Positions 1 through 7,815 are shown, numbered from the stretch's first letter. The stretch: DNA of 9,610 bases from Flavobacteriales bacterium CG18_big_fil_WC_8_21_14_2_50_32_9 (GCA_002770955.1 PCUH01000284.1:12459-22068); one strand, 5' to 3'. Made by a program: numbers and translations. The notes: generated from the sequence alone by a model not told the origin.

Positions 1-1933
1 TAAAGTCGGCTGCACTATTAATTACCTTTCTGTATTCTTCAAAAATAGTTGATGGTATTTCCACTACAGTATAATATTCATCGCATATAATAGTAAGTGT
101 ATTTCCATCCATTTTATAATGTGAATGAAACTCAAAAAATATTTCACCATCTTCTTTATACACATTTTGAATGTTTATTTTTTCTAAATTAGTAATGGTA
201 TATCCATCAGGAATTGAAACAGTTAGTTCTCTATGATAACTTCTCTTAAAGTCATTCTCAAGAACCAATTTCCTATCATTATCCTGATACATTTCTTGTT
301 GTGGACCAATAAGTTCTCCAACTTTAAAAAGATATTTATCACCTGCTTTTTCAACAAAATCTTCTGAAGTAACTTGTGCTGTTATTTTATAAGGTTTGTA
401 TCCAAAACTCTTAGGGTTGTCATTTTCTAGTTTTTTAGAAACAATGGTCATTTCTTGGCTTATAAATTTAATTTGTTCATTTATCAAGTCTTCCTTGTCT
501 TGCTCTTTTAATAAGTGGATTATTGTTTGGTAATTCATTGAATAATAACCACCTGTTTCTAATACCATATCTAAAGTTGTTTTTGTTAAATCATCTTTAT
601 CAAAGGTAACTGTGGTAAATATTTTACTGTATGTTTCTGTATGACTTACTGGTTCGATAAATTTAATTTTTCCAACTCCTGTTTTAAATTCGCCCATTTG
701 AATTTGTTTGATAAAAAGTCCATAGTTATTCGTTAACAAAGGTTCTGGAAATCCTAAACGAGAAGTTATTTCAAATGGAGAAATATATTTTTTGATTTTA
801 GGAAAATAGAGTAAATATTCGTCTAAAAAATTATAGGATTCAAAATCTTTATCGAATTTATTATCACTTCTATCACAAGTAATTACAATTTCATGTTGAA
901 TTTCTAACGCTTCAAAAATGGCAATATATAAACGCATAATACCTTGATTTGAACCAATCTTTTTATCTAAAACGAAACTTAACTCTCTAAATTCAGGTCC
1001 ACCACCATTAACAACATGGTAATTTTCTTTAATAAAATCTTCTATTTTTCTGATTTTATTTGTTTCATCTTTTTCATTTTTAAGTTTTAACTCACCAATA
1101 ATTTTATTAATGTTTTTGGCAGATTTACTCTCTATGGATGCATAATAAAAATCATACATATTTTGAGATATATTTTTATAAGAAGAAATATCGTAGGTTT
1201 TAGTTGTTGAATTGTAATACAAATTATAAACTAAATATCCAACCAAAGCATCATAAGGAGATTGTGATTCATTTTCTAACAAAGGCAAACTGTCCATATG
1301 TAGATTCCACCTAATTTTTTCAGTAAATGTAGAATCATAAATTACTTCGTTAAGTTGATTATAACTTTTAAACTTAAACCATAAATTTTTTGGAGCGAAT
1401 AACTCAAAATCGATGTTGTATTTGTTGTGATTGGTTTGAAAGTTCAATCGTTTACCGTCAAAATCTGGACTACGATTTAGCACGTAATAATATTCAATAA
1501 AGCTACCTTTTTCGAGCCCTTCAAAAGCATAGTATTTATATTCTCTTTTTGTTTCCTCATCTTTGGCTGTGAGAATTTTAGAATCGTCTAACTCAATTAT
1601 TTTTCCATCTTTTGAAATTACTCGTGCTTTATTTACTACTAATTTAGATTGAGAGGAATAGGGCAAATACACTTTGTTGTAGCTTTCAATGATATCATCT
1701 GAATTAAGCCAATATATTTTATGTATTAAAAAATATTCGGTGAGCTTATTTTCACTATCATAAATAAATTCTGTTACAATTTTGTCCTTAAAACAAATAA
1801 TTTCTTCATCGCTGTTTGTTGTTATATCTTTTATTGGATTTTCATCCCAAGTATATGATTTGTAAAAAGGTTCTTGAGCAAAAACAAATACTGTTAACAG
1901 TGTTAAAAATAAGGTGGAAATAATTTTTTGCAT
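1..1933 (-). CDS. Secreted DUF3857 / transglutaminase-like pseudoenzyme (C-terminus beyond window)
   Basis: This reading frame starts at ATG 1931-1933 and stays open through base 1, giving 644 visible residues without the natural C-terminus. It begins with a signal peptide (MQKIISTLFLTLLTVFVFAQ, residues 1-20), so the product is exported. Residues about 80-235 have the DUF3857 pattern (VNKARVISKDGKIIEL at 100-115, then GSFIEYYYVLNRSP). Residues about 290-400 match a transglutaminase-like core and align to the neighbouring protein encoded at 1945-3930: KKxGSNQG here lies over KKYGDCKD there. The catalytic Cys is therefore Asn329, the His region reads LDEYLL (Glu372/Tyr373), and the Asp position is Ser385, fixed by the shared LGxP that follows. 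I infer a non-catalytic fold with a binding or regulatory role. The start lies 11 nt after the upstream stop, so it is last or late in the operon. The family is well supported; loss of activity is an inference. Confidence 0.88.
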   Translation of the reverse strand, partial: MQKIISTLFLTLLTVFVFAQEPFYKSYTWDENPIKDITTNSDEEIICFKDKIVTEFIYDSENKLTEYFLIHKIYWLNSDDIIESYNKVYLPYSSQSKLVVNKARVISKDGKIIELDDSKILTAKDEETKREYKYYAFEGLEKGSFIEYYYVLNRSPDFDGKRLNFQTNHNKYNIDFELFAPKNLWFKFKSYNQLNEVIYDSTFTEKIRWNLHMDSLPLLENESQSPYDALVGYLVYNLYYNSTTKTYDISSYKNISQNMYDFYYASIESKSAKNINKIIGELKLKNEKDETNKIRKIEDFIKENYHVVNGGGPEFRELSFVLDKKIGSNQGIMRLYIAIFEALEIQHEIVITCDRSDNKFDKDFESYNFLDEYLLYFPKIKKYISPFEITSRLGFPEPLLTNNYGLFIKQIQMGEFKTGVGKIKFIEPVSHTETYSKIFTTVTFDKDDLTKTTLDMVLETGGYYSMNYQTIIHLLKEQDKEDLINEQIKFISQEMTIVSKKLENDNPKSFGYKPYKITAQVTSEDFVEKAGDKYLFKVGELIGPQQEMYQDNDRKLVLENDFKRSYHRELTVSIPDGYTITNLEKINIQNVYKEDGEIFFEFHSHYKMDGNTLTIICDEYYTVVEIPSTIFEEYRKVINSAADF

Positions 1934-1944
1934 AACTATATATA

Positions 1945-3930
1945 TTAATTAGAAATTTTTTTTAAGACTACACTTTCTTTGAACGCTTTTGATAATTGTT
2001 TTAAAAATTCATTAAAAGAAGCGTGATTTTCTTGTTTTAAAACAATGAAATTTAAAACAATTTGATTGTTATAAATGATTTGATTATCTTTCTGCTCGTA
2101 GTTAATCGTGGCGGAGTAAAATTCATTTTTTTGTTCAAAATTTTCGGGCAAATAACTTATTTCATAACCGTTAGGAATTTCAAGTACATTGATAGATTGG
2201 TTTATGTTTTTAAATTCTACTTCAAAATCATTTTTTCTATCTTCTTTTAGTTTGTATTCAAGAATTTTTTTGCTCAGGTTCATATTGATGTATATTTCTT
2301 TTTCCGATGAAGTTATATAATCATCGATACTAAAATCATAATCAACTTCATAGGGTTCATCATAATCGTATTTGTTTTTTTCTACATAGTTTTCTACTAA
2401 GAACTTATTGCTGCCTTTTCGGAGATTCGTATTAAAAAATTCGGTTATTTCTTTAGGTGTTTTTATACGTTCAAAATAATTATATAAATCTATTTTATTG
2501 TATCCAGTGAGATAGAGATTCCCTTTTCCTTTTACAGTTTTATTATCTAAATAAAGATAAACCGAATCTTTTGCGATAGTTGCTTCTGGTGGCATAATTG
2601 GCACAGTAATGATTTTAAAATTATTTTCACCTATGCCCACTAATGCTTCTTTTCCTTGAATGAAAGATGAAGGTATTCCCAATTTATAATACCTTCCTGT
2701 AGCATCTAAAAACAACGTGTCTTTTTCATTTATGTAAGTAAGTATCATGTGATTGTCTGATAATGGGGTGGGAACTTCCGTATATTTATAGGGAAGACTC
2801 CTTGTTCCTATCCATGTTAAATGTCCACTGATGTTAGCTATTTTAAGCATCTCAAATAAAATATTAGAATTATCTTTACAATCGCCATATTTTTTATTAA
2901 AAATATCGGTTGCTTCTCTTGGGATAAAACCTCCTAATGCATATTCAAAAGCAACATATTTTATGTTTTGTTGTGTCCAATAATAGATAGCTTTCACTTT
3001 TTCTGTTTCAGAAATTTTATCTTTAGTGAGTGAATCAACAATTAATTTTAGTTCAGAATTATTGTTATCTGTATTTAAACCACTCACTAAAGAATAGTAC
3101 CAATTATACAATCCAGAAACATCGTTGAGAAGCTTTATAGTTTCTCCTTTTTTGGTTGTATATTCAGTAATATAAGGTATTATATGAGGCAAGCGAGATC
3201 TTACGCTAGTTGATTTTTTTTCTGACTCAAATTTATCGAGATTGTTTACTTCCCATGAATAAATAGTAGTTCCTTTTTTTTCTGTTTCAGAATAGGTAAT
3301 AGGTAAATCATTAAAATTAAATGTTTTAAAATTTAATTTTATAGCCTTATCCACAACAATTGTAAGTTTATTATGTATTACGGGCGAATAATCTCCTAAA
3401 AAGTGCGACATTAAAAAACGTGGATTGGTTATTTTTTCAACTTTTGCTAGTTTGGTTTTAACACCTTCTTTCATGTAGGGATAAATAAAACTAGTTGTTT
3501 TGGTATCATCATGAAAAATACTACCTGAGAGTTCATCCGATTCTTTAAACTCTTTAACCTTGTTTTCTATATATTTCCCATTGTTGTAAACAAAAGTTGA
3601 TGCGTTTATACTTAATAAATTAAAAAAAGTAGAATGTTGAACTGATTCCTTGGATGAAAATTTAGCTGTAGGACCAATGTATAGTAACTCTTCAACTGAT
3701 TCTACTTTAATGTCTATTTCATCTTTTATTAACTGAATGTAATAGGTAGTTTCTTTGTTTAGCATAACAGCCTGCGAATTAGGGTACTTTTCTTTAAACA
3801 GCTCATATTCTGGAGAGAATTGAGCTATTAAATTAATGCTAATTGACACTGAAAACAGTAATAAAGCTATCGTTTTTTTCACAAAGTTTGGTTTTTTAGT
3901 AAATAGTTTTGGTTTCAATTTCATCATCAA
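1945..3930 (-). CDS. Secreted DUF3857 / transglutaminase-like protein with intact catalytic triad
   Basis: The protein has up to 661 residues. Residues about 55-210 look like the DUF3857 beta-sandwich. Residues about 300-415 are a transglutaminase-like core with WTQQNIKYVAFE, GGFIPREA, then YGDCKDNS (Cys351), SDNHMI (His394) and FLDATG (Asp409), which is the Cys-His-Asp triad of this papain-like fold. Residues about 450-661 form a beta-rich C-terminal region with no motif I recognise. Such domains may act as protein cross-linking enzymes, amidases or peptidases; the substrate cannot be told. The start is uncertain. The Met triplet at 3922-3930 overlaps the upstream gene by 35 nt and gives a long 19-residue basic leader. 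A GTG at 3880-3882 (Val17) begins VKKTIALLLF, a textbook signal peptide ending near IAQ, and lies 13 nt after the upstream stop; I favour it. No T9SS C-terminal sorting domain is evident. Confidence 0.93.
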   Translation of the reverse strand: MMMKLKPKLFTKKPNFVKKTIALLLFSVSISINLIAQFSPEYELFKEKYPNSQAVMLNKETTYYIQLIKDEIDIKVESVEELLYIGPTAKFSSKESVQHSTFFNLLSINASTFVYNNGKYIENKVKEFKESDELSGSIFHDDTKTTSFIYPYMKEGVKTKLAKVEKITNPRFLMSHFLGDYSPVIHNKLTIVVDKAIKLNFKTFNFNDLPITYSETEKKGTTIYSWEVNNLDKFESEKKSTSVRSRLPHIIPYITEYTTKKGETIKLLNDVSGLYNWYYSLVSGLNTDNNNSELKLIVDSLTKDKISETEKVKAIYYWTQQNIKYVAFEYALGGFIPREATDIFNKKYGDCKDNSNILFEMLKIANISGHLTWIGTRSLPYKYTEVPTPLSDNHMILTYINEKDTLFLDATGRYYKLGIPSSFIQGKEALVGIGENNFKIITVPIMPPEATIAKDSVYLYLDNKTVKGKGNLYLTGYNKIDLYNYFERIKTPKEITEFFNTNLRKGSNKFLVENYVEKNKYDYDEPYEVDYDFSIDDYITSSEKEIYINMNLSKKILEYKLKEDRKNDFEVEFKNINQSINVLEIPNGYEISYLPENFEQKNEFYSATINYEQKDNQIIYNNQIVLNFIVLKQENHASFNEFLKQLSKAFKESVVLKKISN

Positions 3931-6900
3931 AATAAACTTCTATGGAAGTTAATTTTCCTAATTTATTATAATATTTGTTTTCGCCATTTTGGTCGTTGTT
4001 AATGTAGGTAATTTCTTCTTTTAAAGTACCGTCTTCATAAAACAATTTTGACACGCCATGTAAATCTCCCATATTGTAGTTATGAATTGCTTTAACTTTT
4101 CCATTTGGATAATAAATAGTGTATTTTCCATTTTTAAATCCATCTACAAAAGATTGTTCTTCAGCCAACTGCCCAGTGTAATAATATTCTTTATATGCAT
4201 TTATAAGATTTCCATTTATATATTCCATTTCTCTTGATACTTTACCATTATCGAAATAGGTTACTATTTTTCCTGTTTCATTTTTAATTTCTATCATAGG
4301 AATTTCTTTTCCATCTTTCCCTAAATAGCTGTAGCCAATTAAAATATCATCTTTATAATATCGGAAAAGTTGAATTTTTCCATCTTCACTATAAAATGTT
4401 CTTGGTCCTTGTAACATTCCATCAACGTAATTGTAAGTGTTTGTAAGAATTCCTTTATCATTATAATCTTCAGAAATTCCATTCAATTTTCCGTAATAGT
4501 AAATTTCTTTATCACTCAATTTTCCATTTTCATGAAACTCTTCCCAAAGCCCATGTTTTTTTCCTTTCGCATAAGAGCCTTTCTTTTTTATTTTTCCATT
4601 GTCGTGATAGTAAATCCATTCACCATCTTCATCTCCATTAAAATAGTTTCCTGTTATTACTAGTTTTCCTTCGTAATTATGAGAAGTAAATTTTCCATGT
4701 TTAACATTATACAAATAGGTAACTGAATTTTCTACTGTTTTGTTGTAGTTATAAGAAACCAGTTGATAGGGTTCATCATCGAATACTGTATAATCAATTT
4801 TATATTTTTCTTCACCTTTACTGTTAAAAAACCGTTGTGATTTCAAAACATCATACTCATAAGTGGAAATGTAACTTAACTTTCCGTTAGCAGCATAGTA
4901 TTCTTGTTCTCCATGAAGCTTTCCTTTATGGTAAAAGTTTTTCACACTAATGGTTGTATCTTTATAATAACTTAACCAAACTCCATTAAGTTCTCCATTT
5001 TTGTAAGTTCCTTGTTGGTATATATTTCCAGTAACATAATATGAAACATAGTAACCTTTTATGGTATCATTTTCATAAAATGACTTCTTTTTTAAATTAC
5101 CATTTCCAAAATAATCAACAGCTTCGCCAATCACTTTTCCATCCTCGTAAGTTGATTTACTGCTTAAGTTACCATTTTCGTTATAAAATTTCCATTCTCC
5201 TTTTTTTCCACCATTCACATCATACAAACCTTCTGCTATCTTGTATCCAAGTCGGTTATATCCTTCATAATAAAATTCTCCTTTTTGTTTTTTGGCTTCT
5301 TTCAGCACACTACCGTCTTGATTATAATACTTGTATGCAATGATATCTCCTTTTTTATAAATAAATTCGGAAATTAACTTATCTTCTCTATCAAACTTTT
5401 TATAAGCACCATCAAATTTTCCTTTTATATAATTAAAAACAGTTTCCATTTTTCCATTATCATAATAGGTTTTCCATTCACCTTCATTTAAACCATTTTC
5501 AATTTTACCTTCTTCTTTTATAGTCCCATTTCGATGATAAGAAACAAAAGCTCCTGTTTCTAAATTATTTACATAGTTTGTTTTTGACATAATTTTTCCA
5601 TCATCATAATATTTTATTTGCTCTCCTTGTCTTTTATCATCCTTAAACATTATGCTAGTGTATAACTGTCCATTTTCCCAAAACTCACTTAATAAACCTT
5701 CAACAACACCCATTTTATAAGGCACTTTGTTGTAGTCAGGGAAATTTTCTCCTAATCTATAGAATGTTAAATAGTCGCCATCCAATTTACCATCATTTAA
5801 AGTTCCTTGTTCAATCAACGCACCTGGTTTATTAAATTTTTTATAGGTACCAGTTACTTTTCCTTCTGAATAATTAGCTATTAATTGCTTTTTATTATTT
5901 TCATGATAGGAAGTAAAAACACCATCTAATTTACCATTTTTATAATTTTCTTCGGAAGTTACATTTCCCTTATTATCATAATAAATCCATAAACCATCTT
6001 TTTCTCCTTCATCATTAAATTTAACTTTTGATGATAGCTTACCATTTTTATCATAGACATACCAATTTCCTATTTTCTTATCGTTTTTCGTTAGCCCTTT
6101 AGCATCTAATAGAGAGTTATAATATGCATATTTTACGATTTGATTTTTACCTTCAAATTCTTCTTTGTTTTTACTAATAATGTCTATCCATTTCGTATAA
6201 AATTCGATTAAAAAGGATTTAATATTTTGAGTTTTTTTAGCAACAATTGCCTTATAACTTGCATTTTCTACCGAAAAAGAAATCGTATAAATAAAATTGT
6301 CATACTGATTATTCTCTTGTATCCACTTATATAAAGGGACATATCTCGTATCCCAAAAGTTATCATTTTCAGGAGTATAATCTTTTAAAAGTGCTAACAA
6401 AGCATGGTTTTGTTTGGCTAATGAATAATCAATTTTATTACCTGTTTTATATTTTTTGTTTAATGCAGCTTGATTGTTAATTATTAAATCAATTTCTTCA
6501 AAAGCATCGTTATCTCCCAACACATTTTTGCCAGGCAGTTTTTCTTCCGTATATTTTGCTGAAACTGTTTTGTTAAATGCTTCGAGCATAGTAAGAGAGT
6601 TGCTTCCATCTGGGTTTAACAACATATAAGTATTAAAACACATCAATGCGAGTGTTGTTTTTTGATATTGATAACAAATATATCCTAATCTAAAATGAGC
6701 ATTTGCATAATAAGGATTGATTATTATTGCCTGTTGATACATTGATGCTGCCTTGGCATATTCTTTAAGTCCTTCATAAGCAACTCCTTTATTTACATAA
6801 AAAAGATAATACATCGGAAATTCTTTCAGTCCATCATCTAAAACTTTCATTGCATTTTTATAATCTTTTAAGGCAATGTAGGAAAGTGCTTGTTGATTTA

Positions 6901-7198
6901 AAAAAGTGCTTTTAGAGTCAACATTTTCGTGAGCTAATCCTTCATCGGCTACTTTTATTGCCTCTTCGTACTTTTCTAACTCTATTAAATAATACACTTT
7001 TGAAACTAAACCAGCGTAATAAGCAGAGTCATTTTTGTTGATTTTATTCAACGCTTCTAACACTTTTTCGTAGTTTTTTTCTTTTAATTGATTATTAAAT
7101 TCTGTTTTAACATCATCAAAATCAATGTAATTTAACTTTTCTTGAGCAAATAAACTAAGAGATGTAAACAGGCAAACGAATGAGATTATTTTTTTCAT
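3896..7198 (-). CDS. Large secreted TPR plus MORN-repeat (YwqK-like) protein
   Basis: This 1100-residue protein starts with a signal peptide (MKKIISFVCLFTSLSLFAQ), so it acts outside the cytoplasm, probably in the periplasm or at the outer membrane. Residues about 25-200 are roughly five TPR helix pairs (YEEAIKVADEGL, YKNAMKVLDDGL, YAKAASMYQQAI followed by NPYYANAHFRLGY). Residues about 210-375 are a linker region I do not recognise. From Gly377 to the end runs an array of about 30 units of 22-26 residues with the pattern G-x-W-x-x-Y-Y-x-x-N-G-K and then Y-x-N-G-K-x-x-G, the MORN_2/YwqK type of beta-hairpin repeat. Pipelines often label such proteins YwqK-family antitoxin, but size, export and the absence of any toxin gene argue against that. 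It is first in the leftward operon and is followed by two transglutaminase-like genes. A scaffold or binding role is inference. Confidence 0.92.
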   Translation of the reverse strand: MKKIISFVCLFTSLSLFAQEKLNYIDFDDVKTEFNNQLKEKNYEKVLEALNKINKNDSAYYAGLVSKVYYLIELEKYEEAIKVADEGLAHENVDSKSTFLNQQALSYIALKDYKNAMKVLDDGLKEFPMYYLFYVNKGVAYEGLKEYAKAASMYQQAIIINPYYANAHFRLGYICYQYQKTTLALMCFNTYMLLNPDGSNSLTMLEAFNKTVSAKYTEEKLPGKNVLGDNDAFEEIDLIINNQAALNKKYKTGNKIDYSLAKQNHALLALLKDYTPENDNFWDTRYVPLYKWIQENNQYDNFIYTISFSVENASYKAIVAKKTQNIKSFLIEFYTKWIDIISKNKEEFEGKNQIVKYAYYNSLLDAKGLTKNDKKIGNWYVYDKNGKLSSKVKFNDEGEKDGLWIYYDNKGNVTSEENYKNGKLDGVFTSYHENNKKQLIANYSEGKVTGTYKKFNKPGALIEQGTLNDGKLDGDYLTFYRLGENFPDYNKVPYKMGVVEGLLSEFWENGQLYTSIMFKDDKRQGEQIKYYDDGKIMSKTNYVNNLETGAFVSYHRNGTIKEEGKIENGLNEGEWKTYYDNGKMETVFNYIKGKFDGAYKKFDREDKLISEFIYKKGDIIAYKYYNQDGSVLKEAKKQKGEFYYEGYNRLGYKIAEGLYDVNGGKKGEWKFYNENGNLSSKSTYEDGKVIGEAVDYFGNGNLKKKSFYENDTIKGYYVSYYVTGNIYQQGTYKNGELNGVWLSYYKDTTISVKNFYHKGKLHGEQEYYAANGKLSYISTYEYDVLKSQRFFNSKGEEKYKIDYTVFDDEPYQLVSYNYNKTVENSVTYLYNVKHGKFTSHNYEGKLVITGNYFNGDEDGEWIYYHDNGKIKKKGSYAKGKKHGLWEEFHENGKLSDKEIYYYGKLNGISEDYNDKGILTNTYNYVDGMLQGPRTFYSEDGKIQLFRYYKDDILIGYSYLGKDGKEIPMIEIKNETGKIVTYFDNGKVSREMEYINGNLINAYKEYYYTGQLAEEQSFVDGFKNGKYTIYYPNGKVKAIHNYNMGDLHGVSKLFYEDGTLKEEITYINNDQNGENKYYNKLGKLTSIEVYFDDEIETKTIY
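3899..6070 (-). repeat. MORN-type repeat array within the TPR/MORN gene
   Basis: About 30 consecutive repeats of mostly 23-24 codons (69-72 bp) encode residues 377-1100. Well-kept units include GEWKTYYDNGKMETVFNY (about 573-590), GEWIYYHDNGKIKKKGSY (about 859-876) and GLWEEFHENGKLSDKEIY (about 883-900). Units near residues 474-500 and 640-667 carry insertions. The glycine/NGK pattern is largely lost around residues 786-830 and weakens again around 955-1000, so the array may fold as several blocks. On the plus strand the repeat shows as recurring ttttccatt motifs, but the DNA copies differ from one another, which suggests an old protein repeat and not a recent tandem duplication. Confidence 0.88.
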
Positions 7199-7334
7199 AT
7201 TTATATAATAATTTTTTAAGCAACTTACATATTGCTTTTATCTAAATGAAAATTTAATTAGGAGCTAAATGTATATATATTAAATTTATTACCAAAACTT
7301 TTTTAGAAAAACTATAAAAAAAACTCCTATAAAT

Positions 7335-7348
7335 CTTGAAATTTCAAG
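7335..7348. promoter_or_regulatory. Perfect 14-bp palindrome, possible operator
   Basis: The sequence CTTGAAATTTCAAG is a perfect inverted repeat with no spacer. It lies about 36 bases before the -7-like element of the HPF-like gene and 137 bases before the start of the leftward operon. A homodimeric regulator could bind here and serve either promoter. In such AT-rich DNA a palindrome of this length could still be chance, and no second copy was noticed in the window. Confidence 0.3.
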
Positions 7349-7383
7349 TTAAATTAAACTGTATTTCCTAATTGAAAATTTCG

Positions 7384-7391
7384 TTACTTTG
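7384..7391 (+). promoter_or_regulatory. Candidate -7 element of the HPF-like gene promoter
   Basis: TTACTTTG matches the Bacteroidota primary-sigma -7 consensus TAnnTTTG at all fixed positions except the second. It lies 30 bases before the ATG at 7422, which would leave a leader of about 20-25 nt. No TTG is present at the expected 17-23-nt spacing upstream, so the call is weak. Confidence 0.3.
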
Positions 7392-7421
7392 TAGTTATAT
7401 TTAACCACTTAAAAAATCAGT

Positions 7422-7736
7422 ATGCAAATTCAATTCAACACAGACAACAATATTGCTGGAACAGATAAACTTAAAGAAACCATTAGTGAAAAGCTAACTA
7501 ATGCTCTGAGTAAATTTAACGATAAAATTACCCGATTAGAAGTACATCTTTCTGATGAAAACGGACAAAAAAGTGGAAAGAAAGACAAAAGATGTATGTT
7601 GGAAGCTCGTGTTGAAAAACTTAAACCTATTGCTGTTACATCTGACGCAGGTAGTATTGATCAAGCTGTTGATGCTGCTTCAGATAAATTAATAGCCGCA
7701 CTAAATACCGTTTTGGGAAGAATTAAATCTTATTAA
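7422..7736 (+). CDS. HPF/RaiA-family ribosome-associated protein (short form)
   Basis: This 104-residue cytoplasmic protein has the compact beta-alpha-beta-beta-beta-alpha pattern of the ribosome hibernation / sigma-54 modulation family: MQIQFNTDNNI as strand 1, a helix at about 14-32, TRLEVHLSDENG (37-48), DKRCMLEARVE (55-65), KPIAVTSDAGS, and a C-terminal helix IDQAVDAASDKLIAALNTVL. Family members bind the small ribosomal subunit in stationary phase or stress and block translation or protect ribosomes. It is the short form: the C-terminal dimerisation domain of long HPF is absent. Its sequence is close to what I remember of RaiA-like proteins annotated in proteobacteria, so whether it is the main hibernation factor of this host is unsure, and I give no symbol. 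The gene stands alone, divergent from the MORN operon and ending at a strong terminator. The ATG start agrees with the family N-terminus. Confidence 0.9.
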   Translation: MQIQFNTDNNIAGTDKLKETISEKLTNALSKFNDKITRLEVHLSDENGQKSGKKDKRCMLEARVEKLKPIAVTSDAGSIDQAVDAASDKLIAALNTVLGRIKSY

Positions 7737-7776
7737 TATTAGGTTGTAATCCATATTCTTTAAAAAAACTACTTTT

Positions 7777-7815
7777 AATCCTGACAGGTTTTAGAAACCT
7801 GTTAGTATTTTTTTT
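7777..7815 (+). repeat. Hairpin/T-run repeat element, copy A
   Basis: This 39-base element matches 8640-8677 at 35 of 38 aligned positions by eye. The match covers not only the stem but also the leading AATCCT and the trailing GTA plus T-run. The differences are G/A at 7783 and two loop bases (7793-7794). It lies downstream of both convergent genes that meet here. Confidence 0.8.
7781..7815 (+). terminator. Rho-independent terminator of the HPF-like gene
   Basis: An 11-bp stem (arm CTGACAGGTTT at 7781-7791, arm AAACCTGTTAG at 7795-7805) closes a 3-nt loop and is followed by TA and eight Ts (7808-7815). It begins 45 nt after the stop at 7736. One pair is G-U on the plus-strand RNA but would be a C-A mismatch on the minus strand, which favours plus-strand use. 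The last T-run bases overlap the stop codon (7814-7816) of the convergent lipoprotein gene. An upstream A-run and CTA (7762-7771) gives some terminator character in the other direction too. Confidence 0.8.

Larger units (their letters stand above)
7199..7421. promoter_or_regulatory. Divergent intergenic region between MORN/transglutaminase operon and HPF-like gene
   Basis: These 223 bases separate two divergent starts and must hold the promoters for the leftward operon and probably for the HPF-like gene. The region is very AT-rich and has no convincing ORF. Visible structures are a perfect 14-bp palindrome at 7335-7348 and a 6-bp stem with an 8-nt loop (AAGCAA at 7218-7223, TTGCTT at 7232-7237) in the likely leader of the operon. 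For the leftward promoter the best Bacteroidota -7 candidate is AAGTTTTG on the minus strand (7293-7300), 7 of 8 to TAnnTTTG, but it lacks a good -33 TTG. Neither start has a Shine-Dalgarno sequence. Confidence 0.55.

Noticed and set aside
2062..2250. 62-codon plus-strand ORF
   Set aside because: It lies wholly inside the transglutaminase-like gene on the other strand, has low-complexity Phe/Ile-rich translation and no recognisable domain.
5041..5343. 100-codon plus-strand ORF
   Set aside because: It is antisense to the MORN repeat array; its His/Leu/Phe-rich composition is what reverse-reading Tyr/Asn/Lys repeats gives.
3899..6070. Regularly spaced plus-strand motifs that look like a direct-repeat or CRISPR-like array
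   Set aside because: The period of 69-72 bp is codon-phased and matches the MORN protein repeats; the DNA units are diverged and there are no identical repeats with unique spacers.
3896..7198. YwqK-family antitoxin of a toxin-antitoxin system
   Set aside because: The repeat type is the same, but the protein is exported and 1100 residues long, and no toxin or nuclease/deaminase partner is encoded nearby.
1945..7198. Type IX secretion cargo
   Set aside because: Neither complete protein ends in a recognisable T9SS sorting domain; the MORN protein ends inside its repeats.
7218..7237. Stem-loop in the operon leader as a riboswitch or attenuator
   Set aside because: It is only a 6-bp stem with an 8-nt loop, no T-run follows at the right distance, and no known riboswitch core is visible.
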